From NCBI GenBank assembly GCA_018669475.1, contig JABHCC010000119.1, positions 1-64,000 of the forward strand: a DNA stretch of 64,000 nucleotides, read 5' to 3'. Positions 1 through 7,761 of this stretch are shown one piece after another. Positions within the stretch are counted from its first letter, which is position 1; every line of letters starts with the position of its first letter. Both the position numbers and the translations under genes were made by a program. Under the pieces are notes generated by a model, which was given only the letters and a program-made list of their open reading frames with translations, searched no databases and was not told the DNA's origin. Source of the DNA: Bacteroidota bacterium (GTDB taxonomy: Bacteria > Bacteroidota > Bacteroidia > Bacteroidales > UBA12481).

Positions 1-195
1 ATAATTGGCACCTGGATGCTGGCCAGAAAATACATTGAGAATTGGATTGTCTGGATCGTCGTAGATTCGATATCCATCTTTTTGTACTTATACAAGGGAT
101 TATTTGCAACTGCCGTCCTTTTTATCATTTATACCATTATTGCCTTTATCGGCTATCAATCCTGGTTAAAAAAAATAAAGCAAGAAACATTATGA
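1..195 (+). CDS. pnuC: PnuC nicotinamide riboside transporter (3' end only)
   Basis: The reading frame is open from the first base to a TGA at 193-195, giving the last 64 residues of a membrane protein. The visible part has two hydrophobic segments and family-typical features: a tryptophan-rich stretch (ENWIVWIVVDSISIFLYLYK), then KGL and a final helix ending GYQSWLKK. These match the C-terminus of PnuC-type transporters, which import nicotinamide riboside for NAD salvage. The stop codon overlaps the ATG of the following kinase gene (ATGA), so the two are probably translationally coupled. The start lies outside the window. Confidence 0.85.
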   Translation: MIGTWMLARKYIENWIVWIVVDSISIFLYLYKGLFATAVLFIIYTIIAFIGYQSWLKKIKQETL

Positions 196-728
196 TTGTT
201 TTTCTATCAGGGAGTGAATCAACAGGTAAAACAGAATTAGCTAGATCATTGTCAGAGATTTACAAGGTTCCATGGATTCCTGAATTTGCCAGGGAATATA
301 TGGAGAAGCTTGATCATGATTACTCACAGGAAGATGTTGAAGCAATAGCGAAAATTCAGCTTATACAAATAAAAAAATATCAGGAAGAAGCTCTTGTTTT
401 TTTTGATACTGGACTGGTAATAACAAAAGTGTGGTTTCAAGAACTTTATAAAAGTGTACCTGAATGGTTTTCTGAAGTATATGAAATCATGGCTAAAGGA
501 CATTATCTGTTATGTTATCCTGATTTAGACTGGATTTCTGACCCTGTTCGTGAAAATGCTGATAAAAGACTGAGCTTACATGCAAAATATGAGTCGGAAA
601 TCACTAAACTTGCGGCACCGTATGCCATCATAAAAGGGCAGGGTGATTCACGACTGCAAATGGCAGTTAAGATTTTGGAAATCTGGGGATTTAATACAAA
701 TAACTCTGATCATGGTACTCGAAAATAG
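192..728 (+). CDS. NadR-like ATPase/nicotinamide riboside kinase
   Basis: This 178-residue P-loop protein starts at the ATG overlapping the pnuC stop; an upstream TTG at 42 in the same frame would run back through pnuC and is rejected. The Walker A motif GSESTGKT is at residues 7-14, followed by IPEFAREY, both typical of the C-terminal ribosylnicotinamide kinase domain of NadR (AAA_28 family). The adenylyltransferase domain of full NadR is absent. In Bacteroidota such stand-alone kinases follow pnuC and phosphorylate imported nicotinamide riboside to NMN, trapping it in the cytoplasm. The exact substrate is inferred from family and neighbour. Confidence 0.85.
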   Translation: MIVFLSGSESTGKTELARSLSEIYKVPWIPEFAREYMEKLDHDYSQEDVEAIAKIQLIQIKKYQEEALVFFDTGLVITKVWFQELYKSVPEWFSEVYEIMAKGHYLLCYPDLDWISDPVRENADKRLSLHAKYESEITKLAAPYAIIKGQGDSRLQMAVKILEIWGFNTNNSDHGTRK

Positions 729-1869
729 CGAATTAATTATTAAAACCTTTCAAGGACTTGAGGATGTTTTGGCTCAGGAGTGTCGCCAATTAGGTTTTCG
801 TGATATTGAAATATTGAACAGGGCGGTTAAGATAAATGGTTCATTAAAGGATCTGTACCGTGCTAATTATTTTCTAAGAACAGCCATTAAGGTGCTCGTT
901 CCGGTGTTCAGTTTTAGCGCCAGGAATGATGAAGAATTGTATGATGGCATTAAGAAGTACGATTGGCTGGATGTTTTGGATCCTTCCATGACTTTAGCTA
1001 TTGAATGTGTTCTGCATTCAGAGTTTTTCACTCATAGTAAATTTATTGCTCAAAAAACTAAAGATGCTATTGTAGATCAAATACGTGACAGAACAAAACG
1101 TCGTCCAAGGGTTGATCTCGAAAATCCGGACTTCAGGATATCATTACATATTACTGAAGACAAAATAAAAGTTTTTCTGGATAGTTCTGGTGACCCCTTA
1201 TTTAAACGTGGTTATCGTATCGGTCTGCATCAGGCTCCTCTTAATGAAGTACTTGCCGCTGGCTTGCTCCTGATTGCGGGTTGGAAAGGGAAGGGGAACC
1301 TGGTTGATCCAATGTGTGGATCAGGTACTTTGCTAATTGAGGGCGCAATGATTGCTCATGGCCTGCCACCAGGGATGTATCGAGAGAAATTTGGCTTTGA
1401 GGTTTGGAATGGCTTTGATCAGGATCTGTATTCTGATGTAACTGAAGAAGATTATCATCATGACAAGTTTGTTGCGAAAATTGTTGGTGGGGATATTTCC
1501 CAAAAAAATATTCGTATTGCACGAGAAAATCTTCACCGCTCTTCTCTTTTCAAGAAGGTTGAACTCGTGAATGAAGCGATGGAAACATTTGTGCCTCCTT
1601 CAGGAGGCGGATGGATGGTGACGAACCCTCCTTATGGTGATCGTTTAAAAATGCCCGAGATAAATAATTTATACGGTAGTTTGGGAAGTAGATTGAAGCA
1701 TTTTTATAAAAATTATCAAGCCTGGGTATTGTCTGGTAATATGAGTGCTTTGAAAAATGTTGGACTAAGACCTAGCTTTAAGAAAAACTTGGTAAATGGT
1801 TCAATCCCATGTTTATATAGTAAATATGATTTGTACGAAGGATCACTCAAACAATCAAAACGCCAATAG
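712..1869 (+). CDS. THUMP-domain class I RNA methyltransferase (RlmL/YpsC-like)
   Basis: A 385-residue protein whose N-terminal half (about residues 45-155) resembles a THUMP RNA-binding domain. Its C-terminal half is a Rossmann methyltransferase with the SAM-binding DPMCGSGTLLIEGA near residue 198 and the catalytic NPPYG near 305. NPPY marks N-methylation of a base; relatives (N-terminal half of E. coli RlmL, Bacillus YpsC) make m2G in 23S rRNA. The ATG at 712 is chosen because family proteins begin close to this point (LENSELIIKTFQGLEDVLAQE). It overlaps the end of the kinase gene by 17 bases, suggesting one transcript. Confidence 0.88.
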   Translation: MVLENSELIIKTFQGLEDVLAQECRQLGFRDIEILNRAVKINGSLKDLYRANYFLRTAIKVLVPVFSFSARNDEELYDGIKKYDWLDVLDPSMTLAIECVLHSEFFTHSKFIAQKTKDAIVDQIRDRTKRRPRVDLENPDFRISLHITEDKIKVFLDSSGDPLFKRGYRIGLHQAPLNEVLAAGLLLIAGWKGKGNLVDPMCGSGTLLIEGAMIAHGLPPGMYREKFGFEVWNGFDQDLYSDVTEEDYHHDKFVAKIVGGDISQKNIRIARENLHRSSLFKKVELVNEAMETFVPPSGGGWMVTNPPYGDRLKMPEINNLYGSLGSRLKHFYKNYQAWVLSGNMSALKNVGLRPSFKKNLVNGSIPCLYSKYDLYEGSLKQSKRQ

Positions 1870-1906
1870 AAGCCAGTAAACCACCAGGATTATTATTATC
1901 AGCTGT

Positions 1907-2263
1907 TTAGTTCTTTGCCAGATAATCCTTCATTTCTTGTTCGGTAGTTTCAATTTGATCCAGAAAACTTTGAACTAACTTTGGGTAATCCTCAATGGAA
2001 TCACCGTTCTTGGCAGTTAATTCAAGAGTTTTTAAAACCTTAGCAAGTTCATCCATTCCCATAACCGCCACTGAGGATTTGGCTTTATGAGCAAGTGAAC
2101 CCAATTCAGAATATTTCTGCTCTGCCAGTAGCTCCTTCATTCCATTTGTAAACTCCGGAATTTGATCTAAGAAGATTTGAATCATCTCATTGATCATTTC
2201 CTGACTCCCCATTGACATACTTTCGAGGTAATCCAAATTAGCAAAAGTAAAAAGTGTGGCCAT
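1907..2263 (-). CDS. Hpt-domain phosphotransfer protein
   Basis: A 118-residue helical protein that is essentially a single histidine phosphotransfer domain. The phosphoacceptor motif AHKAKSSVAVMG places the conserved histidine at residue 59. Such stand-alone proteins relay phosphate between hybrid histidine kinases and response regulators in the cytoplasm. No kinase gene adjoins it; it converges with the methyltransferase gene and is divergent from gcvT. A -7-like TACTTTCG lies upstream on the minus strand (weak). The partner kinase cannot be named from the sequence. Confidence 0.85.
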   Translation of the reverse strand: MATLFTFANLDYLESMSMGSQEMINEMIQIFLDQIPEFTNGMKELLAEQKYSELGSLAHKAKSSVAVMGMDELAKVLKTLELTAKNGDSIEDYPKLVQSFLDQIETTEQEMKDYLAKN

Positions 2264-2351
2264 AATTTGTGCTGATTGTCAATTTAAGACGAAAGTACAA
2301 TAAATATTTTTTTTTTGAAAAAGCTACTTGAATTGATAACATTAATCATAA

Positions 2352-2380
2352 TTTTTATGGTCTAAAATTATTTACATTTG
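2352..2380 (+). promoter_or_regulatory. Putative promoter of the gcvT operon
   Basis: TACATTTG at 2373-2380 matches the Bacteroidota -7 consensus TAnnTTTG. A T-rich TTTTTATGG at 2352-2360 lies at about the -33 position. The -33 match is weak. Confidence 0.4.
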
Positions 2381-2418
2381 TTGAATAACTTGAATTATTG
2401 GAGAAAACTGTTGAACCT

Positions 2419-3519
2419 ATGAAAGAAACACCATTTTATACTTTCCATGAACAATTGGGAGCTCGTCTTGAGTCATTTGCAGGATATAAAATGCCTATTG
2501 AATATTCAGGCATTAAGGATGAACATATGGCAGTCAGAAATAAGTTAGGTGTTTTTGATGTTTCGCATATGGGTGAATTCTGGGTTAAAGGTCCAGGGGC
2601 TTTTAAACTTGTACAATCTCTTACTACAAATGATGTTGCAGCCTTATACGATGGTAAGGTTCAATATACTTGCTTTCCTAATGGCAAAGGTGGTATTGTA
2701 GATGATTTACTTGTATACAGAGTTAACTCAGAATTGTATTTATTAGTGGTAAACGCTGCAAATATTGAAAAGGATTGGGACTGGTGCCAACAACATGCAG
2801 TGAATCAGGGTCTGATTATCGGGAAAGACCTGGTGAATGCGTCTGATGAAACGGCACAATTGGCTATTCAGGGGCCTTTGGCTTTAAAAGCAATGCAAAA
2901 ATTGTGTGATGAGCAGGTTGAAGACATGGAGTACTACACTTTCAAACAAATTTCTTTTGCAGGAATACCTGAAGTACTTTTTTCAACTACCGGATATACG
3001 GGTTCGGGAGGATGTGAAATTTATTGCAGCAATGAAGATGCACCAACACTGTGGAATGCAGTGATGGATGCCGGAAAAGAATTTGGAATTCAGGCAATAG
3101 GATTAGGTGCTCGTGATACTCTCAGACTGGAAATGGGATTCTGCCTGTATGGTAATGATATCACTGATCAAACTTCAGCAATTGAAGGTGGCTTGGGATG
3201 GATTACAAAATTTGTTGATGGAAATAATTTCATCGATCGTGAATTGTTGGAGCAGCAAAAAGCCGACAAACCAGTCAGAAGACTGAGAGGCTTTCTCATG
3301 AAAGAACGTGGGATTCCACGTCATGATTACGAAATTAAAAACCTGGATGGAGAAAAAATTGGTATAGTAACATCAGGTACCATGGCTCCGGCATTGGGCC
3401 AGGGAATTGGTATGGGGTACATCGATACAGCTTATGCAGGATTTGGAAAAGAAATATTCATTCAGATAAGAAATAAAACAATAAAAGCAGAAATTGTCAA
3501 ATTGCCTTTTTACAAATAA
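2419..3519 (+). CDS. gcvT: Glycine cleavage system T protein (aminomethyltransferase)
   Basis: A 366-residue aminomethyltransferase. It takes the aminomethyl group from lipoylated H protein and makes 5,10-methylene-tetrahydrofolate and ammonia. Family features in order are the N-terminal [24 protein letters not shown], the [11 protein letters not shown] segment, and [11 protein letters not shown] at the folate site. A TTG at 2398 is open in frame, but the ATG at 2419 gives the usual N-terminus ([16 protein letters not shown]). It is first in a tight series with serC (8-base gap), serA and DUF1015, linking glycine and serine one-carbon metabolism. Lipoate for the H protein could come from lipA/lipB near 62 kb. 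Confidence 0.95.
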   Translation: MKETPFYTFHEQLGARLESFAGYKMPIEYSGIKDEHMAVRNKLGVFDVSHMGEFWVKGPGAFKLVQSLTTNDVAALYDGKVQYTCFPNGKGGIVDDLLVYRVNSELYLLVVNAANIEKDWDWCQQHAVNQGLIIGKDLVNASDETAQLAIQGPLALKAMQKLCDEQVEDMEYYTFKQISFAGIPEVLFSTTGYTGSGGCEIYCSNEDAPTLWNAVMDAGKEFGIQAIGLGARDTLRLEMGFCLYGNDITDQTSAIEGGLGWITKFVDGNNFIDRELLEQQKADKPVRRLRGFLMKERGIPRHDYEIKNLDGEKIGIVTSGTMAPALGQGIGMGYIDTAYAGFGKEIFIQIRNKTIKAEIVKLPFYK

Positions 3520-3527
3520 TTAAAGCT

Positions 3528-4601
3528 ATGAGAAAACATATTTTTAACGCCGGACCTTGCATCTTATCAGATTCAGCCAGAGAGAATACAGCTAAAGCCA
3601 TCCTTGATCTCGACGGTATTGGTCAGTCGATTATGGAAGTCTCCCACAGAGGGAAAGAATTTGTGGCGATTTTTAATGAAACTGTTGAACTGTTCAAAGA
3701 AGTATTGAATATTCCGGAAGGGTATTCGGTTCTTTTCCTTGGTGGTGGAGCCAGTATGCAATTCTGTATGATTCCGTATAACTTTCTAAATAATAAAGGA
3801 GCTTATCTGAATACAGGAACCTGGGCCACTAAAGCAATCAAAGAAGCAAAACTATTTGGTGAGGTAGATGTGGTTGGTACATCCGAAGATGATAACTTCC
3901 TGTATGTGCCAAAAGATTATGTGGTACCAGCAGATGCTGATTATTTTCATATAACAACCAATAATACCATTAAAGGAACAGAGATTCTTAAAGATATGGA
4001 CTGTGAAGTACCACTGATAGCAGATATGTCATCCGATATTTTATCACGTCCTGTTGATGTTGCAAAATACGCCATGATATACGGTGGAGCACAAAAGAAC
4101 CTCGGGCCAGCCGGTGTAACATTTGTGATTATTAAAGATGAAATGCTTGAAAGTGTTACACGAGGTAACATACCTACTATGTTGAAGTATCGTACTCATA
4201 TTGAGAAAGAGTCGATGTTTAACACACCTCCGGTATTACCAATTTTCGTTGTTCGTGAAACATTAAAATGGGTTAAGGCTCAGGGTGGTGTTGATGAAAT
4301 GAATCGTAGAGCTCAGGAAAAAGCTGATTTGCTTTACAATGCAATGGATGATAGTAAAATGTTCGTTGGAACCGTTCCTGTTGAAGATCGTTCAAGAATG
4401 AATATTTGCTTTGTCATGAAGGAAGAGTATAAAGAAATGGAAGCTGAATTCATAAGCTTTGCTGCTTCAAAAGATTGTGTTGGAATAAAAGGACACCGTT
4501 CTGTTGGGGGATTCAGAGCTTCTTGCTATAATGCAATCTCTCTTGAAAGTGTACAGGTTTTAGTTGAGGCAATGAAAGAGTTTGAACAAAAAAATGTATG
4601 A
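3528..4601 (+). CDS. serC: Phosphoserine aminotransferase
   Basis: A 357-residue class V aminotransferase that converts 3-phosphohydroxypyruvate and glutamate to phosphoserine and 2-oxoglutarate, the second step of serine synthesis. The protein opens with the typical [12 protein letters not shown]. The PLP-binding lysine is in [14 protein letters not shown], and the C-terminus carries [15 protein letters not shown], which binds the phosphate of the substrate. Length is normal for the family. It sits between gcvT and serA, with serA starting 4 bases after its stop. Confidence 0.96.
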   Translation: MRKHIFNAGPCILSDSARENTAKAILDLDGIGQSIMEVSHRGKEFVAIFNETVELFKEVLNIPEGYSVLFLGGGASMQFCMIPYNFLNNKGAYLNTGTWATKAIKEAKLFGEVDVVGTSEDDNFLYVPKDYVVPADADYFHITTNNTIKGTEILKDMDCEVPLIADMSSDILSRPVDVAKYAMIYGGAQKNLGPAGVTFVIIKDEMLESVTRGNIPTMLKYRTHIEKESMFNTPPVLPIFVVRETLKWVKAQGGVDEMNRRAQEKADLLYNAMDDSKMFVGTVPVEDRSRMNICFVMKEEYKEMEAEFISFAASKDCVGIKGHRSVGGFRASCYNAISLESVQVLVEAMKEFEQKNV

Positions 4602-4605
4602 TAAT

Positions 4606-5526
4606 ATGAAAAAAATATTGGTTGCCACAGTGAAACCATTTGCTCCGGCAGCAGTGGTGGAAATAAAAGAAGTAGTTGAGAAAGCTGGCTATGAATTTCA
4701 TTTGTTTGAAAAGTATCCTGAACAAGCTGATTTTGTTAATGCTGTAAAGGGAATGGATGCACTAATTATCCGAAGTGATAAAGTTACTGCAGAAGTCCTG
4801 GAAAATGCTGATCAGTTGAAAATTGTTGTTAGGGCAGGAGCCGGATACGATAATGTTGATCTTGAAGCAGCTACAGCTAAAGGTGTTGTTGTAATGAATA
4901 CACCAGGTCAGAATTCAAATGCAGTAGCCGAATTGGCTATTGGTATGATGGTGTACCATGCCAGAAATGGGTACAATGGAAAAGCTGGTACTGAATTGCG
5001 AGGTAAGAAGATCGGAATACATGCAGTTGGTAATGTTGGGCTCCTGGTTGCAAAGATTGCCCAGGGATTTGGTATGGAGGTTTATGGATATGATCCATTT
5101 GTGGATGGAGCAAAACTTAAATCTGCAGGCATAACACCAGTAGATTCTGTTGATGATTTATACTCTTCCTGTCAGTTTATCTCATTGCATATTCCATCAA
5201 ATGCAGAAACAAAAAAGTCAATTGGGAAAGAACTTCTGGGCAAAATGCCTAAAGGTGCCGTTCTGGTTAATACAGCAAGGAAAGAAGTGATTCATGAAGA
5301 GGAGCTGATGGATCTGATGGAAGCAAGACCTGATTTCTCATATCTGTCGGATATTGCACCTGATTGCGCTGGTTTAATTGAAGAGAATTACTCCGGTAGA
5401 TTCTTTTTTACTCCGAAGAAAATGGGTGCTCAAACCGCAGAGGCAAATATCAACGCAGGTATTGCTGCTGCTGAGCAAATCAGAAATTACCTTGAAAAAG
5501 GAGACAATCATTTTCAGGTAAACTAA
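4606..5526 (+). CDS. serA: D-3-phosphoglycerate dehydrogenase, short form with Lys at the catalytic His position
   Basis: A 306-residue D-2-hydroxyacid dehydrogenase for the first step of serine synthesis. RAGAGYDNVDLEAA is the substrate/cofactor loop and KKIGIHAVGNVG the NAD-binding turn (a variant GxGxxG). There is no C-terminal ACT or ASB regulatory domain. Where most of the family have the catalytic HLGAST, this protein reads KKMGAQT, so the histidine is replaced by lysine. A short lysine-type PGDH group is known in Bacteroidetes and Entamoeba. ATGs at 4594 and 4606 and a TTG at 4582 are in frame; 4606 gives the usual N-terminus and avoids serC. Confidence 0.92.
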   Translation: MKKILVATVKPFAPAAVVEIKEVVEKAGYEFHLFEKYPEQADFVNAVKGMDALIIRSDKVTAEVLENADQLKIVVRAGAGYDNVDLEAATAKGVVVMNTPGQNSNAVAELAIGMMVYHARNGYNGKAGTELRGKKIGIHAVGNVGLLVAKIAQGFGMEVYGYDPFVDGAKLKSAGITPVDSVDDLYSSCQFISLHIPSNAETKKSIGKELLGKMPKGAVLVNTARKEVIHEEELMDLMEARPDFSYLSDIAPDCAGLIEENYSGRFFFTPKKMGAQTAEANINAGIAAAEQIRNYLEKGDNHFQVN

Positions 5527-5565
5527 TAAGATTAAGTAATAGTTTAACATTTTATCAATTGTATT

Positions 5566-6813
5566 ATGGCAATATTGAAGCCTTTCAAAGGAGTCAGACC
5601 TCCACAAAAATTTGCCAGTGAGGTTGCATCCCGACCCTATGATGTACTGAATTCGGCAGAAGCAAGAGTTGAAGCATCAGGCAATGAAAAATCATTACTT
5701 CATATAATTAAGCCTGAAATAAACTTTGAAGCCGGAATCGATGAACACGAACCTAAAGTGTACGATAAAGCACTTGAGATGTTCAATATGTTTCAGAGTA
5801 AAGGTTGGCTTGTTCAGGATGATAAGGAGTTATATTATATCTATGCTCAAACAATGGACGGTCGTACTCAATATGGTCTGGTTGGCGCTGCAGGAGTTGC
5901 TGACTATGAATCCGGGGTGATTAAAAAACATGAATTAACAAGGCCTGATAAAGAAGAAGATCGCATGATTCATGTTCGTGTAAACAATGCCAACATTGAG
6001 CCGGTGTTTTTTACTTTCAGAGCAGATGCTGATCTTGACAAACTTATGTCTGATTGGGTTAACAGTCACGATCCCGCTTATGATTTTACAGCTCCTGATG
6101 GTATTAGTCATCACTTTTGGACAGTTGATGATGATGCTACAATCGGAAGAATAACTGAATTGTTCGAGGCAATCCCTTACACATATGTTGCAGATGGCCA
6201 CCATCGTACTGCTGCTGCCGCACTTGTTGGGGATGAAAAGAAAAAGAATAATCCGAACCATAAAGGAACTGAGGAGTATAACTATTTTCTGGCTGTTCAT
6301 TTTCCTGATAACCAATTGAAGATAATTGACTACAACAGAGTAGTCAAAGATTTAAATGGGCTATCAAAAAAGGATTTTTTAAGTAAGCTTGATGAGAATT
6401 TTGTCGTTGAGATGAAAGGGAAAGATGCATATCGGCCTGATTCGCTACACAATTTTGGAATGTACTTCGATGGTAGTTGGTATTCCATGACAGCAAAAGA
6501 GGGCCGTTACAATGACAATGATCCGATTGCTGTGCTGGATGTAACTATATGCTCTGACCTGATTCTTAATGAGATTCTCGGAATCGAGAATCTTAGAACA
6601 AATAAGAGAATCGACTTTGTTGGAGGAATCAGAGGTTTGGGTGAATTGGAAAAAAGAGTTAATAGTGGGGAAATGGAAGTTGCTTTTGCACTTTATCCTG
6701 TTTCGATGAAGCAATTGATGGATATCGCAGACTCTGGAAATATCATGCCACCAAAAACAACTTGGTTTGAACCAAAACTTCGCTCGGGATTAGTAATACA
6801 TAAATTAGACTGA
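5566..6813 (+). CDS. DUF1015 family protein of the serine operon
   Basis: A 415-residue cytoplasmic protein of the DUF1015 family. It opens with the conserved FKGVRPPQKFASEVASRPYDV and holds the signature YVADGHHRTAAAAL near residue 207, where a DGHHR cluster suggests a nucleotide- or metal-handling active site (inference). Family members are found next to serA and serC in many Bacteroidetes, and a link to serine phosphorylation has been proposed for DUF1015 proteins in other bacteria. Here it is last in gcvT-serC-serA-DUF1015 and is followed by a strong hairpin. The biochemical role cannot be fixed from sequence. Confidence 0.88.
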   Translation: MAILKPFKGVRPPQKFASEVASRPYDVLNSAEARVEASGNEKSLLHIIKPEINFEAGIDEHEPKVYDKALEMFNMFQSKGWLVQDDKELYYIYAQTMDGRTQYGLVGAAGVADYESGVIKKHELTRPDKEEDRMIHVRVNNANIEPVFFTFRADADLDKLMSDWVNSHDPAYDFTAPDGISHHFWTVDDDATIGRITELFEAIPYTYVADGHHRTAAAALVGDEKKKNNPNHKGTEEYNYFLAVHFPDNQLKIIDYNRVVKDLNGLSKKDFLSKLDENFVVEMKGKDAYRPDSLHNFGMYFDGSWYSMTAKEGRYNDNDPIAVLDVTICSDLILNEILGIENLRTNKRIDFVGGIRGLGELEKRVNSGEMEVAFALYPVSMKQLMDIADSGNIMPPKTTWFEPKLRSGLVIHKLD

Positions 6814-6840
6814 TAATATCCTTAGGAGTGTGATTATAAA

Positions 6841-6875
6841 CAACAAAAAAGCCGCTAATAACGGCTTTTTTGTTG
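6841..6875. terminator. Bidirectional terminator between DUF1015 and the secreted protein
   Basis: A perfect 14-base inverted repeat (6841-6854 with 6862-6875; core AAAAAGCCG/CGGCTTTTT) with a 7-base loop. T-runs are present in both directions, so it can end both convergent transcripts. Confidence 0.9.
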
Positions 6876-6887
6876 TTTTCCGGGATG

Positions 6888-7637
6888 TCAATTGGCTCTG
6901 ACTGACACGTTATATTTACCAGTAGCCTGTTTGGCTGAAACTTCAATTGTCCAGGTACCATAATTATCATCCGCATCTTCTTTATCCCATTTAAAAACCT
7001 GAGACCATTTCACATCAGCGAGCGGAGATATTTCAAATTCATGAATAGTATCGTCATCTGGATTTATTAAGCGGATTAGTATAGTGCCTTCATTAACGGT
7101 ACCATTGGCGCCAAAGTGAAAATCCTTTGATCCCTCCTGTACCTCATATTTGAATTTAGTATCGAAGGTGAGGTCTTCAATAGCTTTGCTAATATTCAGT
7201 GATGTTGTTTCCTTGCTCCTTGAATACATTCCAAGATACCCTAAATCTGAAATAGCCTCTACTTCAATTGGATTAGATGGCCACTCGCGAAAATGAATTT
7301 GCGGAAGCCTGGGCATCTCTTCATCAGAATGATCCTGCCACCTCTGAATAGCTCGTTGGTATTCTTTAAGGCTACGATCACGTTCTCCTAGCTGATTTTC
7401 AAATAGAGCCTTGAGTTCCTTTTCCTGAAGAATTTTTGATTCCTGCAGAGCTTTCATGTTCTCCTCAATGTTCAGAATCTGATCCTTCTTTATTTCTTCT
7501 TCAAGCTGGCGCAGAACTTCTTGCTTATTCTTCTCTTTTTTTCGCTCAATCTCTTTTTTTGACTGAGCTTGTACACTTAGTCCTGAAATTAGAAGACCGA
7601 GTATAACTAATGATAAGGAATGTTTGATTATTTTCAT
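6888..7637 (-). CDS. Secreted protein with N-terminal coiled coil, unknown function
   Basis: A 249-residue protein with a clear signal peptide (MKIIKHSLSLVILGLLISG, cleavage after VQA). Residues about 22-115 are rich in K, E, Q and R with heptad-like spacing, which suggests a coiled coil. The C-terminal 130 residues look like a beta-rich domain ending KYNVSVRAN. The ATG at 7637 is preferred to an in-frame one at 7661, which would put eight residues before the signal peptide. It is transcribed divergently from the histidine kinase gene, so it may be a target or partner of that system. I do not recognise the family. Confidence 0.75.
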   Translation of the reverse strand: MKIIKHSLSLVILGLLISGLSVQAQSKKEIERKKEKNKQEVLRQLEEEIKKDQILNIEENMKALQESKILQEKELKALFENQLGERDRSLKEYQRAIQRWQDHSDEEMPRLPQIHFREWPSNPIEVEAISDLGYLGMYSRSKETTSLNISKAIEDLTFDTKFKYEVQEGSKDFHFGANGTVNEGTILIRLINPDDDTIHEFEISPLADVKWSQVFKWDKEDADDNYGTWTIEVSAKQATGKYNVSVRAN

Positions 7638-7693
7638 GGCAAACAAGTATTGGTTATCCATTTCAAAAGTATATGAAAAGCTAAAGCATAATT

Positions 7694-7728
7694 GTTAACA
7701 CAGGGTTAATGTCTTGTTAATGTGTTAA
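7694..7728. promoter_or_regulatory. GTTAA direct repeats, likely response-regulator site
   Basis: GTTAA occurs at 7694, 7705, 7716 and 7724, so the first three copies are 11 bases apart. That spacing is the classic phasing of direct half-sites for OmpR/PhoB-type regulators. The cluster lies between the secreted-protein gene and the kinase gene whose partner regulator is OmpR-type. Confidence 0.5.
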
Positions 7729-7761
7729 ACCGAAGGCTTTTGCTTGTATTTTAGCAAAGTA

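Noticed and set aside
1241-1536. Two minus-strand ORFs inside the RNA methyltransferase gene
   Set aside because: Shadows of a clear coding gene; low-complexity composition and no start context.
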